This document shows, in pieces, positions 47,823 through 54,881 of a stretch of DNA of 64,000 nt (position 1 is the first letter of the stretch; every line of letters begins with the position of its first letter). The stretch is taken from assembly GCA_958477305.1 (NCBI GenBank), contig CAUEFI010000003.1, forward strand, positions 168,181-232,180, in the 5' to 3' direction. Source of the stretch: HGM12998 sp900756495 (GTDB taxonomy: Bacteria; Bacillota; Clostridia; Oscillospirales; Oscillospiraceae). A program made the translations under genes and the position numbers. The notes below the pieces were generated by a model. It ran no database searches. It saw nothing but the letters and a program-made list of their open reading frames with translations, and was not told the origin of the DNA.

Positions 47823-49310
47823 TCAGTTCAGCATGTTCAGCACCTGATCCACCATATGCTCCTTGGTCACGCTCCAATTGAACCGGATCTCCCTGCCCTT
47901 GAGCTCAGCCAGAGGGACGGGAGCGGCGATACCTGTCGTCTCGGTGAGCTGATCGATGAGGCCCGTCCCCTGGGCCAGATCCGTCACGCCAATCGCGTTG
48001 AGCACGCTGTCGCAGAACTTAAAGGGGCTGGCAGTAGAGACCACAACAGCGGGCGTGCTGTCCCCCGTCTCCTTCCGGTACTGGTCCAGCACATCGAAGG
48101 CCACGGCCGTATGGGGGTCAATCAAATAGCGCTTTTCCCGCCACATTGCGCCAATGACTTCCTTGGTCCGCGCGTCTCCGCAGTACCCGGCGGCAAAGCT
48201 CTTGAAGAGCTTCCCCTTCAGGGCCTCGCTGACCTCGTATGTTCCGGATTCAGCAAGCTGGGCCATATAGCCCCGGACTTCCTCGTCGTTGTCCCCAGAT
48301 AGTGTATACAACAGGCGCTCCAGATTGGATGAGATAAGGATGTCCATGGAGGGGGACAGCGTATTATAGAAGGTACGGTTGCGATCATATACGCCCGTCT
48401 TCAAAAAATCGGTCAGCACATTATTGGCGTTGGAGGCGCAGATGAGCTTGGCAATGGGGACCCCCATCTCCCGTGCGTAATAGGCGGCCAGGATGTTTCC
48501 AAAATTTCCGGTGGGGACGCATACGTTGATGGGATCCCCCTTCTGAATCTTCCCGTCCCGCATCAGATCGCAGTAGGCTGAGACATAGTAGACGATCTGG
48601 GGCAGCACTCTGCCCCAGTTGATGGAGTTGGCGGAGGAGAGAAAATAGCCGCGCTGCGCCAGCTTATCACGCAGCTCCGGATCGGAGAAGAGCTTCTTCA
48701 CTCCGCTTTGGGCGTCGTCAAAATTGCCTGCCACCGAGCAGACACCGACATTGTCCCCCACCTGCGTGTTCATCTGGAGCTCTTGGATGGCAGAGACTCC
48801 ATCCTTGGGGTAGAAGACAAGAATGCGTGTTTTGTCCACATCCCGGAAGCCCTCCAGGGCGGCCTTGCCGGTATCACCCGAGGTGGCCACCAGAATACAT
48901 ACCGTCTTCTCCTCCTGGTTCTTTACCAAGGCTGCGGAGAGCAGGTGGGGAAGCATCTGGAGCGCCATATCCTTAAATGCGCAGGTGGGCCCGTGCCACA
49001 GCTCCAGGCAGTAGGTATTTCCGTCCACCTCCCGTACGGGAGCCACCGCCTTCACATCAAACTTGTCCGCCCCATAGGCCTTGTCTGCAAAGCCGGAGAG
49101 CTCAGAGGCTGAGAAGTCGTCCAGATAGGCGTTCATGATATAGACCGCCCTCTGCTGGTAGGACATATCCTTCATTGTCTCCAGAGCATTCTGGGACAGT
49201 TTGGGGAAAACCTCCGGCGTCAGCAGCCCTCCGTCGGGGGCGAGCCCCTGAGCGATGGCCTCGGCGGCCGTACGGCGGTCGGCTTTGTTGCGCGTGCTCA
49301 CATAGTACAT
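47823..49310 (-). CDS. thrC: Threonine synthase
   Basis: 495 residues, the long (type I/yeast-like) form. Starts MYYVSTRNKADRRTAAEAIAQGLAPDGGLL; PLP lysine in TCAFKDMALQ (~112), ATSGDTGKAALEG (~145), and phosphate-binding VPTGNFGNILAAY (~268). Converts O-phosphohomoserine to threonine. It overlaps the M19 dipeptidase by 13 nt. No other threonine-pathway gene is nearby. Confidence 0.96.
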   Translation of the reverse strand: MYYVSTRNKADRRTAAEAIAQGLAPDGGLLTPEVFPKLSQNALETMKDMSYQQRAVYIMNAYLDDFSASELSGFADKAYGADKFDVKAVAPVREVDGNTYCLELWHGPTCAFKDMALQMLPHLLSAALVKNQEEKTVCILVATSGDTGKAALEGFRDVDKTRILVFYPKDGVSAIQELQMNTQVGDNVGVCSVAGNFDDAQSGVKKLFSDPELRDKLAQRGYFLSSANSINWGRVLPQIVYYVSAYCDLMRDGKIQKGDPINVCVPTGNFGNILAAYYAREMGVPIAKLICASNANNVLTDFLKTGVYDRNRTFYNTLSPSMDILISSNLERLLYTLSGDNDEEVRGYMAQLAESGTYEVSEALKGKLFKSFAAGYCGDARTKEVIGAMWREKRYLIDPHTAVAFDVLDQYRKETGDSTPAVVVSTASPFKFCDSVLNAIGVTDLAQGTGLIDQLTETTGIAAPVPLAELKGREIRFNWSVTKEHMVDQVLNMLN

Positions 49311-50248
49311 ACTTCGTTCACTACCCTCATCATATTATTAAAGAAAAGGTCTTCCAGCAGAGACGCGCTGTAATTGCGCTGCAAAAGCCGGTTATACAGC
49401 TTTTCCCAATCCCTGATATCGAAAAATCCGGCCGGGAGAACGGAACAGCCATCCCAATCTCCCCCCAGAGCCACATGACGCTCTCCCCCCAGGGCCCAAA
49501 AATGCTCAATATGGGCAATCAGAGCATCAACGTCAGGTCTTTCTCCCACAAAATCCGCGTACAGGTTCATACCTGCCACGCCGTTTCTCTCTATTATGGC
49601 AGTAAATTGTTCGTCGGTCAAGTTTCTGGGGTGGAAAAATACTGCGCGGGCGTTGGAGTGACTGGCAAAAAAGGGGCGTTCACTTATCTCCGCCACATCC
49701 CAAAAGCCCCGGTCGGACAGGTGGGATACATCCACCAGCATCCCCAGTTCACCCATCCGCCTGACAAAAGCCCTCCCCAACTCGGACAGCCCCCGCTCCG
49801 GCTCCTCGGCGTTAGAGCCCGAGAGGGCGTTTGCATGGTTCCAAGTCAGATTCACTGCCCGGACGCCGAGCCGGTGGGCCTCTTCCAGCCTGTCCAGATC
49901 GCAAGAGAGCAGTTCAGCCCCCTCCACCGACAGGAATGCCGCCGCTTTCCCAGCCATAAAGGCTTTTTCCGCCTCTGTTCCGCTGCGGCAGAACAGGATT
50001 CTGTCCCCGTTCTCTGCCATCTCCCGCTGAAAAAGAGCCTGCTGTTCTAAAAAGACCTCCCAGAGGTTCGCTCCCCGAAGATTTCGTCCGGGAAAGTCCT
50101 CCGCCGCGCCAAAGATGGCAAAGAACTGGGCGTAGCGTTCAAAGCTTTCCGCCCGCTCCAAATCCAGATGCCCCTCCCGGGAACGAAATCCCCCGCCGTT
50201 CAGATAGCACTGCAAAATCGTATCGCAGTGTCCGTCAAATACTCTCAT
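49298..50248 (-). CDS. Membrane dipeptidase family (M19) peptidase
   Basis: 316 residues. Begins MRVFDGHCDTILQC with metal-binding His/Asp, then SVEGAE (~130, bridging Glu), DVSHLSDRGFWDV (~195) and SHSNARAV (~215), all M19 signatures. Bacterial members cleave L,D or D,D dipeptides including cell-wall fragments. It has no signal peptide, so it is probably cytosolic. Confidence 0.92.
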   Translation of the reverse strand: MRVFDGHCDTILQCYLNGGGFRSREGHLDLERAESFERYAQFFAIFGAAEDFPGRNLRGANLWEVFLEQQALFQREMAENGDRILFCRSGTEAEKAFMAGKAAAFLSVEGAELLSCDLDRLEEAHRLGVRAVNLTWNHANALSGSNAEEPERGLSELGRAFVRRMGELGMLVDVSHLSDRGFWDVAEISERPFFASHSNARAVFFHPRNLTDEQFTAIIERNGVAGMNLYADFVGERPDVDALIAHIEHFWALGGERHVALGGDWDGCSVLPAGFFDIRDWEKLYNRLLQRNYSASLLEDLFFNNMMRVVNEVCTM

Positions 50249-50620
50249 TCAAAACGCATCCTCTATGTATTGAATTTGGGGGCGCGCCGTCCTGACTCCC
50301 TGATGAGCCAGTACCTCGGCCACATCAAATCGGGGCTGGAGCAGATAATCAGGATGTTCGGCCAGATAGAGGCCGGCCGTGGCGCGGAGGCGCTCCTGTT
50401 TTTTCCGATCCACCGCCGTCCGCCCAGGGGCAAAGCGCTCGCTGGAGCGGAGTTTGACCTCCACAAAGACCAGGTACCTGCCGTCCGCCGCAATCAGATC
50501 GATCTCCCCGAACCGGGTGCGGTAACCCGCCGCCAGAATTTGAAAGCCGCGTCTCCGCAGGTCTTCCGCCACTAAAGCCTCCCCCCACCGCCCCAGCAGG
50601 CGAGCCTCTCCGCCGCTCAC
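50249..50620 (-). CDS. YraN/UPF0102 family protein (nuclease-like)
   Basis: 123 residues. RecB-like PD-(D/E)xK arrangement: GRWGEALVAEDL (~11), GEIDLIAADGRYLVFVEVKLRSS (~37-60). The family has a restriction-endonuclease fold; its cellular role is not settled. Start is GTG overlapping the rnhB stop. The rplS-rbgA-rnhB-yraN order is the same as in Bacillus. Confidence 0.9.
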   Translation of the reverse strand: MSGGEARLLGRWGEALVAEDLRRRGFQILAAGYRTRFGEIDLIAADGRYLVFVEVKLRSSERFAPGRTAVDRKKQERLRATAGLYLAEHPDYLLQPRFDVAEVLAHQGVRTARPQIQYIEDAF

Positions 50621-51213
50621 AGCTTTTTCAAAAAGGTCCGCCGATGGATGGGGCAGGGGCCATATCTGCGCAGCAGCTCATAGTGCCGTTTGGTAGGATA
50701 GCCCTTGTGGCGCTCAAATTCGTACTCAGGATACCGCCGCGCCATCTCCTCCATATAGCGATCCCGGCTCACCTTTGCCAGGATAGAGGCCGCCGCGATG
50801 CTGGCGCTGCGGCTATCGCCCTTCACCACCGTCTCATTGACAAGGGAAATCCCTTTATTCCGATTGCCGTCGATCAGCGCATAATCCGGGGCCGGCTTCA
50901 GCGACCGGATGGCTCTGTCCATAGCCAGCATGCGGGCGTTCAGGATGTTCATGGCGTCAATCTCCTTCTCGTCGGCCCAGGCCACCGCCCAGGCCACCGC
51001 CTTTTCCTGAATCTCATCAAAAAGGATTTCCCGGCGCTTGGCGCTTACCTGCTTGGAATCATTCAGTCCCTCTATGTCCAGCTCACGGGGCAAAATGACG
51101 GCTCCGGCATACACCGCGCCAGCCAGCGGACCGGCCCCCGCCTCATCAGCGCCGCAGATCAACTGATACCCCATGGCCCAGCAGGAGCGCTCAATCTCCC
51201 ATTTATCCTCCAT
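50617..51213 (-). CDS. rnhB: Ribonuclease HII
   Basis: 198 residues. Excises ribonucleotides from DNA. Acidic catalytic residues are present (GADEAGAGPLAG ~19-30, DSKQVSAKRREILF ~55, VVKGDSRSASIAAASILAKVSRD ~125). The ribonucleotide-sensing motif normally GRG is GAG here (GAT GAG GCG GGG GCC GGT). The start ATG 51213 is 11 nt inside rbgA, behind GGGGGAAACG; a longer frame to 51336 is inside rbgA and rejected. Confidence 0.94.
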   Translation of the reverse strand: MEDKWEIERSCWAMGYQLICGADEAGAGPLAGAVYAGAVILPRELDIEGLNDSKQVSAKRREILFDEIQEKAVAWAVAWADEKEIDAMNILNARMLAMDRAIRSLKPAPDYALIDGNRNKGISLVNETVVKGDSRSASIAAASILAKVSRDRYMEEMARRYPEYEFERHKGYPTKRHYELLRRYGPCPIHRRTFLKKL

Positions 51214-52090
51214 CGTTTCCCCCAGGCGCAACGGCATCCAGCTCCTCCGGACACTCAAGTGTAAAGTTTCCAAGCTTTCCAGATCTGTACTCATCCAAAA
51301 GTATCTTGGACATGCGTTCAGTATCCGGTTCTCCACCCGAAATCAAGAATCCTCTCTTTTTTGCTGTCCGCTCCAAAAGCTGCCATCCAGGCTCTTCAGG
51401 TTCTGGGGTAATACCGTACCGCTCGGCCAGGGCCTGCGGGTATCTGGCCGAGAGCAGTTCCATGAAATGGCACGCCAGCGTCTCCATATCCATAATTTCA
51501 TCCTTTACTGCACCTGTAAAGGCCAGATTCATCCCGATGGACTGGTCCTCAAACCTGGGCCAGAGAATACCGGGTGTATCCAGTAAATCCAATCCTGCAT
51601 CTATCGATACCCACTGCTTACCCCGAGTCACCCCAGGCCTGTCCCCTGCCTTGGCCGACTTTCGTTTTGCAATTCGATTAATAAACGTGGACTTGCCCAC
51701 ATTAGGCACTCCAACAATCATAATGCGAATCGGGCGCCCTACCAGTCCCCTGTCCTTCCATTGGGAAATTTTTTCTTTCAACACATTTTTTACTGTAAGG
51801 GAAAACTGGTTTACACCTTTTCCATCTTTGGCATTGGTCTCCAAAACGGCATAGCCCTGATCCCGAAACCAGTGGCACCAGACTCTGTTCATAGCCGGGT
51901 CAGCCTGATCAGCTCGATTTAGGATAATCAACCTGGGCTTCTCCCCTACCAAGGCATCAATGTCAGGATTCCGGCTTGATATGGGGATACGTGCGTCCAA
52001 CAATTCGGCAACCAAATCCACGTTCTTCAGGTCAGCTTCAATTTGACGCCGGGTTTTGGTCATGTGGCCTGGATACCACTGAATATTCAC
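51203..52090 (-). CDS. rbgA: Ribosome biogenesis GTPase RbgA (YlqF)
   Basis: 295 residues. Circularly permuted GTPase acting in 50S maturation: N-terminal NIQWYPGHMTKTRRQI, G4 NRAD (~57), G5-like SKN region, then G1 GVPNVGKST (~123), G3 DTPGILWP (~165) and the C-terminal RNA-binding helices (GKLGNFTLECPE). The start is GTG 52090, 9 nt after GGGAGG; the upstream frame is rejected. It is after the rplS terminator, so some read-through or its own promoter is needed. Confidence 0.95.
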   Translation of the reverse strand: MNIQWYPGHMTKTRRQIEADLKNVDLVAELLDARIPISSRNPDIDALVGEKPRLIILNRADQADPAMNRVWCHWFRDQGYAVLETNAKDGKGVNQFSLTVKNVLKEKISQWKDRGLVGRPIRIMIVGVPNVGKSTFINRIAKRKSAKAGDRPGVTRGKQWVSIDAGLDLLDTPGILWPRFEDQSIGMNLAFTGAVKDEIMDMETLACHFMELLSARYPQALAERYGITPEPEEPGWQLLERTAKKRGFLISGGEPDTERMSKILLDEYRSGKLGNFTLECPEELDAVAPGGNDGG

Positions 52091-52210
52091 AGCGACTGAC
52101 CTCCCTTTTCCAACGATTTTAATATTATACACAATATCTGGTAGTTTGAAAAGAGGAAGAGCAACAAAAAAAGCGGTATATAGAGCAGAAAACACCATGC
52201 TTTCTCCAAA

Positions 52211-52242
52211 AGCAGAAAAAGCGAGAGGCTTGAGCCTCTCGC
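52211..52242 (-). terminator. Intrinsic terminator after rplS
   Basis: Perfect stem GCGAGAGGCT/AGCCTCTCGC (52221-52230 with 52233-52242), followed on the minus strand by TTTTTCTGCTTTT. It begins 20 nt after the rplS stop. Confidence 0.9.
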
Positions 52243-52261
52243 TTTCTGGTCATGCAAAATC

Positions 52262-52603
52262 TTAGATGCGCTCCTTGATCTTGGCGCTCTTACCAACACG
52301 GTCACGCAGATAGTAGAGCTTGGCGCGGCGGACCTTACCCTTGCGGACAGTTTCAATTTTCTCAATGGTGGGAGCGTGAAGCGGGAATACCTTCTCTACG
52401 CCGACTCCGTAAGACATGCGGCGAACCGTAATGCTCTCGCCAATACCGCCGTGCTTCTTCGCAATTACCGTTCCCTCAAAAACCTGGATACGCTCGCGGC
52501 TGCCTTCCTTAACACGGATGTGCACCCGAACGGTATCGCCTACACTGGCAACGGGGGGCTCTGCCTTCTGATACTTTTCACTGAATGCCTGTATGAGATC
52601 CAT
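52262..52603 (-). CDS. rplS: 50S ribosomal protein L19
   Basis: 113 residues, normal length. Full-length match to L19: GDTVRVHIRVKEGSRERIQVFEGTVI-type core (in part) and GVGVEKVFPLHAPTIEKIE, then RAKLYYLRDRVGKSAKIKE. Part of the bridge between subunits. ATG preceded by CAGGAGGAG. It stands between its own promoter and a strong terminator, so it is monocistronic here; its ~100-nt leader might hold an L19-type autoregulatory structure. Confidence 0.98.
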   Translation of the reverse strand: MDLIQAFSEKYQKAEPPVASVGDTVRVHIRVKEGSRERIQVFEGTVIAKKHGGIGESITVRRMSYGVGVEKVFPLHAPTIEKIETVRKGKVRRAKLYYLRDRVGKSAKIKERI

Positions 52604-52706
52604 ATCTTTACTCCTCCTGTTTATAGGCGTTCATGCCGGCTCCATTTGCGCCGCTCAACTATAGGAACGGCAGCCGCAGAGGACCACCCTTTATTGAGAC
52701 TATGAT

Positions 52707-52735
52707 AGTTTACCATAAGCCTATCTCAAATGCAA
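52707..52735 (-). promoter_or_regulatory. Sigma-A promoter of rplS
   Basis: TTGCAT (52735-52730), 17 nt, TAAACT (52712-52707) on the minus strand. It overlaps the end of the spoIVFB-like gene and leaves a 5' UTR of about 95 nt containing GC-rich complementary segments (GCGGCTGCCG, CGGCGC). Confidence 0.55.
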
Positions 52736-53362
52736 GCAAATTTTTCTCCTTTTTCTTCTGAAACTTTCCCCCGCCTTCTGTGATGTGCCTGACGCTCCCA
52801 GCAGCCACAATGCGGTGAGCAAAAGTGTAAAACTTCCCCCCCGCTGTAATACCAGGACCGCTCCTAAAAGCGTCAGTGCGGCCGCTATGCCCAGGGACAG
52901 CATTCTTGTCATCCTCAGCGCCCAGTATTCCGGCAAAAGCAGCGTCATAATGATATGGAATACCCTTCCGCCGTCCAACTGCTCTACAGGGAGCAAATTA
53001 AAAATAGCCAGTGCCAAATTGAGCCCGGCAAAAAGATAAGCCGTCTCTCCCCATACGACGGCTGCCCGGGCTGACAGCGCCGCCAGAATCAGATTCACCG
53101 CCGGACCCGCCAGCGCAGCACAGAGCTGTCCAGCTTTGGACAGAGGGCGCCGTGCCGCCAGCACCATTTCTGCCCCTGTGCAGGTCAGCCTTATCAAAGC
53201 AATTCGACCGCCGAAGGCCTGAATTGCAGCGTAATGTCCTAGTTCATGTAGCACGGCGGCCAAAATTGCCCACAGTACCACCCCTTGATCGTCCAGGTAA
53301 TACAGGATGGCCCAGAGCAGCAGAAAGCCCCCGCTTATTTCTATCCGCCGCCACCGAAGCAT
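52721..53362 (-). CDS. spoIVFB: SpoIVFB-like intramembrane metalloprotease
   Basis: 213 residues. About five hydrophobic segments; zinc motif HELGH in AAVLHELGHYAAIQAFGG (~39-43) and the second metal motif NLLPVEQLDGGRVFHII (~120). In Bacillus SpoIVFB cleaves pro-sigma-K in the mother cell after a signal from the forespore. The M23 gene directly upstream matches SpoIVFA, its partner. A general M50 protease is the alternative, but the pair strongly favours SpoIVFB. Confidence 0.85.
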   Translation of the reverse strand: MLRWRRIEISGGFLLLWAILYYLDDQGVVLWAILAAVLHELGHYAAIQAFGGRIALIRLTCTGAEMVLAARRPLSKAGQLCAALAGPAVNLILAALSARAAVVWGETAYLFAGLNLALAIFNLLPVEQLDGGRVFHIIMTLLLPEYWALRMTRMLSLGIAAALTLLGAVLVLQRGGSFTLLLTALWLLGASGTSQKAGESFRRKRRKICLHLR

Positions 53363-54376
53363 CTATGTCGTCTCGATATAGTAGGTGGGATTGAGGAGTA
53401 CACCGTCCAGCTTGAGTTCAAAATGGAGGTGAGGTCCTGTGGCATTCCCAGTTGCCCCCGACTCCGCTACCTTCTCCCCTGCTGCTACAGTCTGTCCCTG
53501 CTGAACGCACAGCTTACTGCAGTGGGCATAAAAGGATGTCAGTCCACCCTCATGTCTGATTTGCAAATATTGTCCGTAGATATCACTCTCACCAATATAA
53601 TCTACCACACCGCCGGCAAACGCCAGCACAGGAGTTCCGGTATTAACGCCCAAATCAACTCCATTGTGGAACTTTTCTCCTCCGTCGACCGGGTGTTCTC
53701 TCCAACCAAAGTCGGAGGTCACCCATCCCAGCGCCGGAGTAACAGTCTCCCCCACTCCCAGCACATCGAGATTGTATTTGTCCATTGTAGCATTGTCTGG
53801 CAGTGCCGGGCCTTCATAGTCCACATGAACCACAGCCGGTTCTGCCTCCGGCGTAGGTTCCGGCTCCGTTTCCTTCTGCACTTCTGGTTCCTCGGTCTTT
53901 TCAGCATCCTGATCAGCGGGCATCGGAATTCCAAACCGTGCGGCCATTGTGGTGGTCCCACTGGTCAGGGCCTCCGTCTGCCGCTGATAGAGGGCTGCCT
54001 TTTCCAGATCCATAGATGTTACCGTAATACCCTCACCACCGCCAAACACCTCTATCCACAGCCCCTCTAGTGTATCCAAAACGGGTTCTCCTGATGATAT
54101 TGAACGGCCCAGGCTGGCGAAAACTGCTTTAAAATCAGTATCTGAGCGGATCAACTCCAAAGTTTTGTCACGGAACTGAACCATCTGATCAGGGAAAATA
54201 CCCTTTCCAATAAAAACACCTAAAAAGAGGACCAAGCAAATCGCCAGCTGAACAAGCCGCCGCTTCTCCCGGGTCCCCAGGCTCACCCCACCCCCACGCT
54301 TCCGGCCAGAGGCTGTCCTTCGGCCACTTCCATGCTCCTGCCGCCTCTTCTCCCACTCACGATAGCTCGTCTCCAT
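53363..54376 (-). CDS. spoIVFA: M23 (LytM) membrane protein, SpoIVFA-like
   Basis: 337 residues. N-terminal basic cytosolic part (~1-40), one membrane span (LVQLAICLVLFLGVFIGKGI ~41-60), a coiled/linker region with Pro/Glu-rich stretch (~160-190), and a C-terminal LytM domain whose zinc ligands look intact (FHNGVDLGVNTGTP ~245, FYAHCSKL ~285, GPHLHFE ~318). SpoIVFA anchors and regulates SpoIVFB in Bacillus; its LytM domain faces the intermembrane space. Adjacent to spoIVFB with no gap and preceded by a sigma-E-like promoter. SpoIIQ-like roles cannot be excluded. Confidence 0.8.
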   Translation of the reverse strand: METSYREWEKRRQEHGSGRRTASGRKRGGGVSLGTREKRRLVQLAICLVLFLGVFIGKGIFPDQMVQFRDKTLELIRSDTDFKAVFASLGRSISSGEPVLDTLEGLWIEVFGGGEGITVTSMDLEKAALYQRQTEALTSGTTTMAARFGIPMPADQDAEKTEEPEVQKETEPEPTPEAEPAVVHVDYEGPALPDNATMDKYNLDVLGVGETVTPALGWVTSDFGWREHPVDGGEKFHNGVDLGVNTGTPVLAFAGGVVDYIGESDIYGQYLQIRHEGGLTSFYAHCSKLCVQQGQTVAAGEKVAESGATGNATGPHLHFELKLDGVLLNPTYYIETT

Positions 54377-54414
54377 AACTGGCGACCTTCCCTTCTGTAA
54401 GGCTTTTTCAAGCT

Positions 54415-54442
54415 ATTTATATGTGGGACGTCCAGGCCTTAT
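54415..54442 (-). promoter_or_regulatory. Putative sigma-E promoter of the spoIVF pair
   Basis: CACATA (ending at 54440) is followed after 16 nt by CATATAAAT (54423-54415) on the minus strand, the same arrangement as at sipL. It is 39 nt before the start codon. Confidence 0.4.
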
Positions 54443-54459
54443 GTGAAAAAATTCCACAC

Positions 54460-54488
54460 TTGACAAGACCGAAGGAAAATATTATACT
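54460..54488 (+). promoter_or_regulatory. Consensus sigma-A promoter of tRNA-Pro
   Basis: TTGACA (54460-54465), 17-nt spacer, TATACT (54483-54488), 42 nt upstream of the mature tRNA 5' end. Confidence 0.85.
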
Positions 54489-54530
54489 AGCTTAGCAGCT
54501 GTATGGAATGTAATTGCAGCTCTTTTCTAT

Positions 54531-54607
54531 CCGGGTGTGGCGAAGCTTGGTATCGCGCTTGGTTCGGGTCCAAGAGGCCGTGGGTTCGAATCCCGCCACT
54601 CGGACCA
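54531..54607 (+). tRNA. tRNA-Pro (anticodon CGG)
   Basis: 77 nt including an encoded CCA. Acceptor CCGGGTG/CACTCGG with discriminator A, D-stem GCG/CGC with loop AAGCTTGGTAT, anticodon stem CTTGG/CCAAG with loop TTCGGGT (anticodon CGG), and T-arm GTGGG-TTCGAAT-CCCGC. First plus-strand gene after more than 50 kb of minus-strand coding, and directly upstream of the restriction-modification island. Confidence 0.95.
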
Positions 54608-54616
54608 AACAATGAT

Positions 54617-54658
54617 AATCCGAACTACATTATCCAAGTGGGTAATGTAGTTCGGATT
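54617..54658. repeat. Perfect 16-bp inverted repeat just after tRNA-Pro
   Basis: AATCCGAACTACATTA (54617-54632), 10-nt loop, TAATGTAGTTCGGATT (54643-54658), extended with one bulge by TGAT/TATCA. There is no U-tract after it, so it is an odd terminator; it could mark a junction or be a transcript-end structure. Confidence 0.6.
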
Positions 54659-54690
54659 TATCATTTCTATTGAAAATGTGATTTGACGGA

Positions 54691-54726
54691 CAAGGGCAGG
54701 ACTATCATCTCGTCCTTGTTTTTTTA
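54691..54726 (+). terminator. Intrinsic terminator downstream of tRNA-Pro
   Basis: CAGGAC/GTCCTTG stem (about 54697-54718) followed by eight T (54719-54725 region). The remaining sequence 54727-54817 holds no gene. Confidence 0.5.
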
Positions 54727-54817
54727 GATCTCCAGCCATGAGCAAAATTTAGAAAACTTAGTAATAGCAAGGGATTCCGTCCATGGCTGAAACCTGGAAT
54801 CGCCGCTGAATCTTTGG

Positions 54818-54846
54818 TTGAGAAAGCCGTCGAAGCGTGCTATAAT
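54818..54846 (+). promoter_or_regulatory. Sigma-A promoter of the type III R-M operon
   Basis: TTGAGA (54818-54823), 17 nt, TATAAT (54841-54846), 35 nt before the mod start. Confidence 0.8.
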
Positions 54847-54881
54847 ATATTTTGAATTAGTATGTCTGGGAGGGCTTTTCT

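Noticed and set aside
52604..52700. L19 ribosomal-protein leader upstream of rplS
   Set aside because: Some complementary GC-rich segments exist, but I could not fit the known leader consensus by eye; left as a note in the rplS entry.
54527..54745. 72-codon minus-strand frame containing WSEWRDSNPRPLGP
   Set aside because: It is the antisense reading of tRNA-Pro, a well-known spurious frame.
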